Below, one piece after another: positions 1-5,472 of a DNA stretch of 6,867 nt. The position numbers and the translations under genes are program-made. The notes under the pieces are model-generated. The model was not told the origin of the DNA and did not search any database. It worked only from the letters and a program-made list of their open reading frames with translations. Positions within the stretch are counted from its first letter, which is position 1, and every line of letters begins with the position of its first letter. Source of the DNA: Candidatus Kaiserbacteria bacterium (GTDB lineage: Bacteria > Patescibacteriota > Minisyncoccia > Phycocordibacterales > UBA918); the NCBI GenBank assembly GCA_020428895.1, contig JAGQLZ010000019.1:1-6867 (forward strand). The letters are read 5' to 3'.

Positions 1-857
1 GTAATCGCTGCCTGACGAGCTTTGTTATATTTAATGGTCAAAGCTTTAATAATTTCCTTTGATTTATCGGTAGCATTCTTCATAGCCACCATCCGAGCCG
101 AGTGCTCACTCGCCTTACTCTCTAGAAGAGCGTGAAAGATAAGTACTTGTACTAATTGTGGAATTAACACATCAAGCACCTCGCTAGTAGACGGCTCAAT
201 CAAATAATCAACCTTGCTCTCAGGAGCTAGTCGATCCTGACTAAACTTACCTACTTTTGGCTTGATACCACGCATCACGTCAAAAATATCATCCGGATCA
301 ATCGGTAAAACGTGTCGTTTAACTGGTACTTGTTCAAAAGTAGAAATGAAGTTTTGGTAAATAACCGCTACGCTTTTGTACGTTTCATCTCTAAAACGAT
401 CCACAATTGTTTGGGTGATTTCATACACTTTATCTATTTGCACATTATCATCAACGTTCGTATATTCAGCTAACACTTCCTTTCCTTCACGTTTAGCAAA
501 CTCTAAAGCTTTTCTACCAATCGCAATCACATCAGTATCTGGATTGTTCTTAAAGTTTTCTTCAGCCCTTTTAAGTACAGCGCTGTTTACACTACCAGCC
601 AAACCTTTATCACTGGTCACTAAAACCAAAAGCTGTTTTCCAGTCTCACGTTTCTCTGACAACTTATGAGACAAACCATCTCGTGAATCAGCCAAACGAT
701 GTAAAATACGCAAAGCTGAGTGAACATACGGACGGCTAGTAAAAGCTCGCTCCTGACTCTTGCGCATTTTTACTGCAGACACAGACTCCATCGCCTTGGT
801 CACTTGACCGGTTTTTTTGGTTGAGATTATTTTGCTTTTTACTTGTTTAAGTGACAT
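1..857 (-). CDS. atpG: ATP synthase F1 subunit gamma, 3' end cut by window edge
   Basis: Gamma is the central shaft of F1: its two long terminal helices turn inside the alpha3beta3 head and couple the c-ring to catalysis. The reading frame opens with ATG at 857 and stays open to the left edge, giving 285 complete codons. The N terminus (KTGQVTKAMESVSAVKMRKS, about residues 15-34) matches the conserved 'T-x-x-I/V-T-K-A-M-x-x-V-A/S-A-x-K' helix of gamma. A central LVLVTSDKGLAGSVNS segment matches the conserved 'SDRGLCGG.N' region, and the last visible residues, SARMVAMKNAT...YNKARQAAIT, match the C-terminal helix. Family length is about 285-300, so only some 10-20 residues should be missing, including the C-terminal signature. 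No SD precedes the ATG. Unlike its operon mates it is separated from the upstream gene (atpA) by 355 bp containing an opposite-strand gene, so it may need its own promoter. Identity is very secure. Confidence 0.96.
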   Translation of the reverse strand, partial: MSLKQVKSKIISTKKTGQVTKAMESVSAVKMRKSQERAFTSRPYVHSALRILHRLADSRDGLSHKLSEKRETGKQLLVLVTSDKGLAGSVNSAVLKRAEENFKNNPDTDVIAIGRKALEFAKREGKEVLAEYTNVDDNVQIDKVYEITQTIVDRFRDETYKSVAVIYQNFISTFEQVPVKRHVLPIDPDDIFDVMRGIKPKVGKFSQDRLAPESKVDYLIEPSTSEVLDVLIPQLVQVLIFHALLESKASEHSARMVAMKNATDKSKEIIKALTIKYNKARQAAI

Positions 858-879
858 ATATATTAATTTTAAAAAAGAC

Positions 880-907
880 AGAATAATGGAGTATTTCTCA
901 TGTCCAA
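880..907 (-). promoter_or_regulatory. Possible promoter for atpG
   Basis: Read on the minus strand, TTGGAC (902-907) lies 16 bp before TATTCT (880-885), each matching 4 of 6 bases of the sigma-70 consensus. Transcription would start about 15 nt before the atpG ATG. It overlaps the SD and start codon of the opposite-strand small gene, so the two could interfere. In AT-rich DNA such matches arise by chance; this is a weak call. Confidence 0.22.
888..891 (+). promoter_or_regulatory. Shine-Dalgarno site of the small opposite-strand gene
   Basis: GGAG sits 8 nt before the ATG at 900, ideal spacing. It is one of only two clear SD motifs in the window, and it is the main reason for treating the short reading frame as a real gene and for choosing this start. 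Confidence 0.6.
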
Positions 908-1076
908 AAATAATGAACTTATAGAGGCTCTAATTGCTTCCTGTGAAGAATTTGCACAAGATATCGAAGCAGTAAGTGTTGAGGGAGATGAACTTAATCT
1001 ATCTGAACTACAAGGAGTAATCAAGAAACAAAAAACTCGAATAGCTGAATTAAAAAAGAAGTTCAGACTGCAGTGA
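900..1076 (+). CDS. Small hypothetical protein (58 aa), opposite strand inside the atp operon
   Basis: I do not recognise this protein. It is a 58-codon frame (ATG 900, TGA 1074-1076) preceded by GGAG at 8 nt and followed within 7 nt by an intrinsic terminator on the same strand, so it looks like a complete single-gene unit. The sequence has two heptad stretches: I8, L11, C15, F18, I22, V25, then L34, L37, I41, Q44, I48, L51, F55. They are joined by a short turn containing SVEGDE (26-31). The first half is acidic (E6, E9, E16, E17, D21, E23) and the second is basic (K42, K43, K45, R47, K52-54, R56), suggesting a helical hairpin or a small coiled-coil oligomer. There is no signal peptide, membrane segment or metal motif. 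It lies between atpA and atpG, head to head with atpG (42 bp apart) and tail to tail with atpA. A role in ATP synthase control is possible only by location. The opposite-strand reading here looks like a shadow. Confidence 0.68.
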   Translation: MSKNNELIEALIASCEEFAQDIEAVSVEGDELNLSELQGVIKKQKTRIAELKKKFRLQ

Positions 1077-1082
1077 TTATCT

Positions 1083-1119
1083 GGCGTCGCGGTTACACTC
1101 GCGGCGTCTTTTCTTTTTT
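1083..1119 (+). terminator. Rho-independent terminator of the small opposite-strand gene
   Basis: A 9-bp stem (GGCGTCGCG 1083-1091 with CGCGGCGTC 1100-1108, two G-U pairs as plus-strand RNA) closes an 8-nt loop and is followed at once by TTTTCTTTTTT (1109-1119). On the minus strand the two G-U pairs become A/C mismatches and no U-tract follows, so it should stop plus-strand transcription while letting atp operon transcription pass. Confidence 0.8.
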
Positions 1120-1180
1120 CTATTTCAATTTCTGTTTTAAAATCGACCATTTTCATATTATTTCTTACTACTATATTTTT

Positions 1181-1198
1181 ACTATCATATATGATAGT
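1181..1198. repeat. 18-bp perfect palindrome downstream of atpA
   Basis: ACTATCATATATGATAGT equals its own reverse complement over all 18 bases. It lies 15 nt beyond the atpA stop codon in the direction of atp transcription. As RNA it would form a 7-bp stem with a 4-nt loop; no U-run follows on the minus strand, so it is not a standard terminator. It could be a dimeric-protein binding site or a 3'-end stabilising hairpin. Function unknown. Confidence 0.55.
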
Positions 1199-1212
1199 GG
1201 ATTTATTCTTGC

Positions 1213-2784
1213 CTATTCAACTACTTCGTAGTTGTTCTTATGAGCATCTTTGTAGTCTTTAATTGACTTATTTAGCTTTTCCACAATTTCATCTGTTAGC
1301 TCACGACCAGTTTCGATTCCGTCTAAAATATCTTTTCGATCTCGTTCTATAAACTCTAGGTAAGTCTGTTCAATTTTGCGAGTATTTTCTACTGGTGCAG
1401 CGTCAAAAATACCATTATTGGCAGCGTATATAGCTACTACCTGCTTGTAGAAAGGCACTGGCGCATTCTGTCCTTGCTTCAACAGTTCAACGTATTTTTT
1501 ACCTGAATCAATGCGAGCTTTGGTATCATCATCAAGATCTGAAGCGAACTGCATGAAAGCTTCTAGTTCTCGGAATTGTGCCAACTCAAGACGAATCTTT
1601 CCTGCTACTTTCTTCATCGCTTTAGTCTGAGCAGAAGAACCTACACGAGATACTGAAATACCTACGTCTAGTGCTGGACGAATTCCTTTATTAAATAAGT
1701 CAGTATCCAAGAAAATCTGACCATCAGTAATGGAAATTACGTTAGTAGGAATATACGCTGATACGTCACCTTCCTGAGTTTCAATGATTGGCAAGGCGGT
1801 AATTGAACCACCGCCAAGTTCTTTACTTAGCTTAGCTGAACGCTCCAGTAGTCGTGAGTGTAGGTAAAAAATATCTCCTGGATATGCCTCACGTCCTGGT
1901 GGACGGCGCAAAAGAAGTGACATCTGTCGGTAAGCATTGGCATGCTTAGATAAGTCGTCTAATACGATAACTACATCTTTACCCTGTTGCATAAAATACT
2001 CACCAATCGCCATACCTGCAAACGGTGCCAAGAAAAGCATTGGTGAAGCTTCTGAAGCAGAAGTAGCTACAATGGTGGTGTACTCCATCGCTCCAGCTTC
2101 TTCTAACTTAGCCATCAGTGAAGCAGTCTTTGATCGCTTCTGACCAATCGCCACATAAATACAAATCGGTCGACTATCTTTTGGCTCATATTTTTGATTG
2201 ATAATAGTATCAATCGCTACGGTAGTTTTACCAGTCTGTCGGTCACCAATAATAAGTTCTCGCTGACCTCGACCGATTGGAATCATTGAATCAATGGCTT
2301 TAATACCTGTATGGACTGGATAGTTAACTCCAGAACGCTCCATCACACCGTAAGCCACTCGTTCAATAGGCATGTCTTTGTCTGTCTTAATCGCACCCTT
2401 ACCATCAATCATTTCACCAAGTGGACTAACCACTCGACCGATGATATCTTCCCCAACCGGAATTGAAAGAAGTTTTTCTGTGCGAAGTACTCGCATCCCT
2501 TCTTTCACTCTGGTGGATTCACCAAGCACCACTACTTTCACTACGTCTTCTTCAAGATTTAAAATCAAACCGTATAAAGCATCATCTGATGAGATAGTAT
2601 CTTCTAGTGACTTTCCGTCACCATCATCGAAGACGACCATTTCCATCATCTGAGCTTCTTTAAGACCATCGATTTCTGCAATACCATCACCAACGGTGGT
2701 CACAATACCTACTTCTTCTGGCATTGAGGAAGTATCCAGACCGGCGATCTCCTTTTTGATTTTGTCGATAATAACTGTACTCAT
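1213..2784 (-). CDS. atpA: ATP synthase F1 subunit alpha
   Basis: Alpha is the non-catalytic nucleotide-binding subunit of the alpha3beta3 head. The 523-residue product is full length (family about 500-515). In order: N-terminal beta-barrel (about 25-100), P-loop GDRQTGKT (180-187, with the Gln typical of alpha rather than the Glu of beta side chains), Walker B strand VVIVLDDL (271-278), the [29 protein letters not shown] block (276-300), and the alpha/beta signature [10 protein letters not shown] (370-379). R380 follows the signature and corresponds to E. coli alpha R376, the arginine finger reaching the catalytic site. A helical C-terminal domain follows. Compared with E. coli alpha there are about 14 extra residues between EM (48-49) and NLE (76-78), rich in Asp and Ser. 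The ATG at 2784 fits the family N terminus; no SD precedes it. The atpH stop is 32 bp upstream. Identity is certain. Confidence 0.98.
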   Translation of the reverse strand: MSTVIIDKIKKEIAGLDTSSMPEEVGIVTTVGDGIAEIDGLKEAQMMEMVVFDDGDGKSLEDTISSDDALYGLILNLEEDVVKVVVLGESTRVKEGMRVLRTEKLLSIPVGEDIIGRVVSPLGEMIDGKGAIKTDKDMPIERVAYGVMERSGVNYPVHTGIKAIDSMIPIGRGQRELIIGDRQTGKTTVAIDTIINQKYEPKDSRPICIYVAIGQKRSKTASLMAKLEEAGAMEYTTIVATSASEASPMLFLAPFAGMAIGEYFMQQGKDVVIVLDDLSKHANAYRQMSLLLRRPPGREAYPGDIFYLHSRLLERSAKLSKELGGGSITALPIIETQEGDVSAYIPTNVISITDGQIFLDTDLFNKGIRPALDVGISVSRVGSSAQTKAMKKVAGKIRLELAQFRELEAFMQFASDLDDDTKARIDSGKKYVELLKQGQNAPVPFYKQVVAIYAANNGIFDAAPVENTRKIEQTYLEFIERDRKDILDGIETGRELTDEIVEKLNKSIKDYKDAHKNNYEVVE

Positions 2785-2816
2785 AATAATAAAGTGAATT
2801 TGTAGTGGTTAATAAT

Positions 2817-3197
2817 TTAGGTAGTAAGGGAACGATAGAGTGAGACTAGTTTAGTTTTATAACTAGAATCAACACGTTTATAATCATGTTCAGCAATAAA
2901 GCCTCCTACGATTGTATTGTCAACAACTGTTTTGGCATCAGAAATACTTCCACCCACCTCCGCCAAAGCCTTAGCAATCTCTTTTTCAAATACCTTTGCG
3001 TCAGTTTCATTGGCTACTATTACTTCTGTAATAGAACCAGTACTGTTTAGCTGTACCAGAACTCGTTTGAGAACGGAGGTATAAATTTTGCTATGGCCAC
3101 GAGTGTTTAGAGTATTCTTAAAACCAGTCAGAACTTTTTCTGTATCAGGGTTAGTTTTAAGTGTCTCTAAGAGAGCTTGGGTGTATATATCCTTCAT
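2817..3197 (-). CDS. atpH: ATP synthase F1 subunit delta (short form)
   Basis: Delta ties the top of the alpha3beta3 head to the b-subunit stalk. The 126-residue product is recognised by its C-terminal part: a strand-helix-strand region from about residue 55, then VVDNTIVGGFIAEHDYKRVD (91-110), which matches the conserved 'vD.sliGGf.....d.viD.S...rL..L' motif, and a final helix KLVSLYRSL. E. coli delta has 177 residues. The deficit is at the N terminus: only about 35 residues precede the segment that aligns with the last helix of the six-helix alpha-binding domain. No earlier start is possible without overlapping atpF deeply, since atpF ends only 4 bp upstream. That tight spacing suggests translational coupling, and no SD is visible. 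The shortness is a real property of the frame, not a visible frameshift, because atpF is intact in front of it. Confidence 0.9.
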   Translation of the reverse strand: MKDIYTQALLETLKTNPDTEKVLTGFKNTLNTRGHSKIYTSVLKRVLVQLNSTGSITEVIVANETDAKVFEKEIAKALAEVGGSISDAKTVVDNTIVGGFIAEHDYKRVDSSYKTKLVSLYRSLTT

Positions 3198-3201
3198 AGT
3201 T

Positions 3202-3651
3202 TTACGAAGTCTTTTCGCGAATCACTTTTTCAGCGGCTAAAACTGCTAACTTAGCAATTTCTGCCTCACTTTCTTTGTGTGCTCGATTTTTAATTTCTTC
3301 ACCTTTTGTTTCAGCCTGCTTAACAATTGTTGATGCTTTTTCCTCAGCTGCTGCTGCAATAGCGGCAGCTTTTTCGTCTGCATAAACTTTGGCTCGAGCA
3401 GCAACTTCTTCTGCTTCTTTATGAGCCGCAGATACAATTACCTGTTTTTCATTATCAGCTTCATCAAGGGCCACTTTGGCTGATTCAGCATCTTTTACTC
3501 CTTGAGCAATCTTATCCTCACGATCTTTAAGCACCTTTAGTAAGGGCTTATAAAGAAAGTAGGTTAAGACAGACGCCAAGGCGATAAAGTTGATAATCTG
3601 AACTATAATCAACTCTCCATCAATACCGAATTTGTGAATAATTTCTTCCAT
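3202..3651 (-). CDS. atpF: ATP synthase Fo subunit b
   Basis: Subunit b forms the peripheral stalk that holds F1 still against the rotating c-ring. The 149-residue product is near the E. coli length of 156. One membrane helix spans about residues 14-34, followed by the typical hinge YKPLLKVLKDREDKI (34-48). After that comes a long Ala/Glu/Lys-rich, continuous helix or right-handed coiled coil to the C terminus, where the delta-binding end lies (about 125-149). Only one b-type gene is present in the window, so a b2 homodimer is expected rather than a b/b' pair. It starts 19 bp after atpE and ends 4 bp before atpH. No SD is visible before the ATG. The frames overlapping it on either strand look like low-complexity shadows of this Ala/Lys-rich stretch. 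Confidence 0.96.
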   Translation of the reverse strand: MEEIIHKFGIDGELIIVQIINFIALASVLTYFLYKPLLKVLKDREDKIAQGVKDAESAKVALDEADNEKQVIVSAAHKEAEEVAARAKVYADEKAAAIAAAAEEKASTIVKQAETKGEEIKNRAHKESEAEIAKLAVLAAEKVIREKTS

Positions 3652-3670
3652 ACAATGATGAGAAGATTAA

Positions 3671-3934
<264 letters not shown>

Positions 3935-3973
3935 TTAGTTATTAATTTATTAATGGATAAGCCTTTAATGCAG

Positions 3974-4005
3974 ACTCAGAGCTGACATGCCTATGTAAGC
4001 TCAGT
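3974..4005 (-). promoter_or_regulatory. Imperfect hairpin in the atpB-atpE intergenic gap
   Basis: Paired arms: ACT (3974-3976)/AGT (4003-4005), GAGCT (3979-3983)/AGCTC (3998-4002), and ACAT (3985-3988)/ATGT (3993-3996) around a 4-nt loop, interrupted by a 2-nt bulge and a single mismatch. An outer TGCA/TGCA pairing could extend it. No U-run follows in the direction of atp transcription, so it is not a classical terminator. RNA processing or stabilisation ahead of atpE is a plausible use, but this is inference. Confidence 0.4.
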
Positions 4006-4020
4006 TATATGCACTAAACT

Positions 4021-4812
4021 CTAATGTGGTTCTTCGGTGGCAATCTTAATAAAGAATAAAGTCAAAACTGCAAAAATGAACGCCTGAATAAAACCAACAA
4101 ACATTTCATAAGCAATCAGTGGCACTGGTAACAAATATGGTGTTACTAATGTCATCACTACTAGAAGTAATGTTTTACCGGCAAAAATATTTCCAAATAA
4201 ACGGAATGAAAATGATATCAGTCGCGCAAATTCAGAAATAAACTCGATTAGACCAATAAAGAAACCTAGCACATTTTCAAAATTAAATTTACGCAAGAAT
4301 TTAAAATTGAAGAATTTACCACCGTACTTCCATAAACCGATAGCCGTAATACCGGCAAACTCAATGGTAAAGAAAGCAATCAAGGCAAAGCCAATAGTTA
4401 TGTTTAAGTCTGTTGCTGGTGGATAGAAAAAAGGAATTAAATGACCGTGATCATAATAACCAATTGAAGTCACTCCTGGGAGAAGACCAATCCAGTTCAT
4501 ACATAATATAAACAAAAAGATTGTCATCACTATTGGGAAATACTTGGTGGCTAACTTTTTATCTTCCAAAACCTCAGCCATGTAGTCGTAAACTCCACCA
4601 ATAATTATTTCAAAGAAGTTTTGTATTTTACCGGGAATTAGTTTTGGATTGCGACCTACAAAAATCGCTACAACGACCAAAATAATCATGGTCAACCAAA
4701 CCGTTAAAAGAGTTGAAGTAATTGGCAGGCGACCAGCGTATTCAACAACATACGGAGCCATTGAGGATCCGTCTGTTGCTGCATGTGCTGTGTTTACAAA
4801 AAGGCCTAACAT
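4021..4812 (-). CDS. atpB: ATP synthase Fo subunit a
   Basis: Subunit a forms the two half-channels and the arginine barrier next to the c-ring. The 263-residue product (E. coli 271) has five or six hydrophobic segments, at about 33-53, 92-112, 136-161, 178-200, 214-230 and 237-257. The essential arginine is R204 in SFRLFGNIFAGKTL (202-215), equivalent to E. coli R210. The late-helix IQAFIF motif carries Q243 (E. coli Q252). At the E. coli E219 and H245 positions it has K213 and E236. The start at 4812 is forced: upstream codons offer no ATG, GTG or TTG before an in-frame stop at 4843-4845. The N terminus ends in an Ala-x-Ala-like NTAHAA (7-12) but is too short for an ordinary signal peptide. 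It is the first atp gene, divergent from the CBS gene. No strong SD is seen (only GAG close to the ATG). Confidence 0.97.
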   Translation of the reverse strand: MLGLFVNTAHAATDGSSMAPYVVEYAGRLPITSTLLTVWLTMIILVVVAIFVGRNPKLIPGKIQNFFEIIIGGVYDYMAEVLEDKKLATKYFPIVMTIFLFILCMNWIGLLPGVTSIGYYDHGHLIPFFYPPATDLNITIGFALIAFFTIEFAGITAIGLWKYGGKFFNFKFLRKFNFENVLGFFIGLIEFISEFARLISFSFRLFGNIFAGKTLLLVVMTLVTPYLLPVPLIAYEMFVGFIQAFIFAVLTLFFIKIATEEPH

Positions 4813-4833
4813 ATACTCGATTTGTCTTGCGCC

Positions 4834-4851
4834 GGTATAGTATCACATACC
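4834..4851. promoter_or_regulatory. Divergent promoter region with candidate -10 boxes and a dyad
   Basis: The 114-bp gap between atpB and the CBS gene must hold signals for both. On the minus strand TGTGATACT (4839-4847) resembles an extended -10 (TG-n then GATACT, 4 of 6) and would start atpB RNA about 20 nt before its ATG. On the plus strand TATAGT (4836-4841) matches 5 of 6 bases of a -10 but has no good -35. Both lie in an interrupted inverted repeat, GGTAT (4834-4838), 8 nt, ATACC (4847-4851), which could be an operator. All of this is pattern matching without experimental support. Confidence 0.33.
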
Positions 4852-4920
4852 AATGAAAAATAAAGTGTACTACCCCACATCTACAGGCTGTGTTTATCTA
4901 CTCTTTACAAAGAAAATGAT

Positions 4921-4925
4921 AGGAG
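4921..4925 (+). promoter_or_regulatory. AGGAG next to the start of the CBS-domain gene
   Basis: AGGAG ends 1 nt before the ATG at 4927, closer than the usual 5-9 nt. The next in-frame ATG at 4945 is 19 nt away, too far. The motif is a strong SD by sequence, but the spacing leaves the true start open. Confidence 0.4.
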
Positions 4926-4926
4926 T

Positions 4927-5403
4927 ATGATTCTCGCGTTAAGTATGGAACTATCTGACATAACAAAACCAGCCGTCATTATCTCAAAGGATGCTTCTTT
5001 CAAAGAAGCTATTAGTATGATGGTTAAAGAAAAAACAAATTCCTTATTAGTAATTGATGAAAGTGGAGTATTAGTAGGTGAAGTTAGCGTATCAGACTTA
5101 CTTGATGCTATCGTACCTGAATATTTAGACGGCGACTCTATTGCCTCTGAATTTGCTCCGGAAGAATTATTCGCTCAAGCTGTAGAAACAGCTTCAGATA
5201 CCAAAGTATCAGAATTTATGGACACTAAATTTGTTAGAATCCATACTCCAGCTACTTTGATGCTAGTTGCTCAACTAGCGATTGCTAGCAAAAATGCTCG
5301 AATCCCAGTAGTAAATAAAGATGAAAAACCTGTTGGTATAATTTCACGCCGTGGTTTAAAGCATCTAATTGCTAACTACCTACACCTAGAAGACTCTAAT
5401 TAA
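4927..5403 (+). CDS. Tandem CBS-domain protein
   Basis: CBS pairs (Bateman modules) bind adenine nucleotides and often gate transporters or enzymes. The 158-residue product is essentially one such pair. CBS 1 spans about 10-65 (ITKPAVIISKDASFKEAISM, then LLVIDESGVLVGEVSVSDLL). A linker at about 66-95 is rich in Glu/Ala, and CBS 2 spans about 96-152 (VSEFMDTKFVRIHTPATLML, then IPVVNKDEKPVGIISRRGL). CBS 1 ends with the G-x-x-S-x-x-D pattern linked to ribose/phosphate contacts (GEVSVSD); in CBS 2 the Asp is replaced by Gly (ISRRG), so perhaps only one site binds nucleotide. There is no membrane segment, so it should be cytoplasmic. The start may be M1 (4927) or M7 (4945); the homologous fold begins near M7. 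It lies 69 bp before the transporter on the same strand and may regulate it; this is inferred from neighbourhood only. Confidence 0.88.
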   Translation: MILALSMELSDITKPAVIISKDASFKEAISMMVKEKTNSLLVIDESGVLVGEVSVSDLLDAIVPEYLDGDSIASEFAPEELFAQAVETASDTKVSEFMDTKFVRIHTPATLMLVAQLAIASKNARIPVVNKDEKPVGIISRRGLKHLIANYLHLEDSN

Positions 5404-5425
5404 TATTTTAATCTAAACATAAATT

Positions 5426-5454
5426 ACGTGTCACACACGTTTTATTGTTTTTAA
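5426..5454 (+). terminator. Weak hairpin between the CBS gene and the transporter gene
   Basis: ACGTGT (5426-5431) pairs perfectly with ACACGT (5435-5440) across a 3-nt loop, followed by a broken T-rich run (to about 5452). It could be a weak or partial terminator that lowers read-through into the transporter. The stem is short and the T-run is interrupted, so confidence is low. Confidence 0.3.
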
Positions 5455-5472
5455 TTCGCTAAATTTACAAGT

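Noticed and set aside
376..669. 97-codon plus-strand frame inside atpG
   Set aside because: Lies wholly within conserved gamma-subunit codons and has a low-complexity Ser/Phe/Thr-rich product typical of antisense reading.
900..1076. Direct homology of the 58-aa protein to mitochondrial IF1
   Set aside because: Only the general heptad and Lys/Glu pattern is shared; no IF1 inhibitory-region residues can be aligned.
869..1156. 95-codon minus-strand frame between atpA and atpG, in the operon direction
   Set aside because: No SD, odd Ser/Cys/Phe-rich composition, and it overlaps almost the whole plus-strand small gene and its terminator; it reads as a shadow.
2372..2653. 93-codon plus-strand frame inside atpA
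   Set aside because: Ser/Ile/Thr-rich shadow of the conserved alpha frame with no start signals.
3246..3437. 63-codon minus-strand frame inside atpF
   Set aside because: Lys/Leu/Gln-rich out-of-frame reading of the Ala/Lys-rich coiled coil of subunit b.
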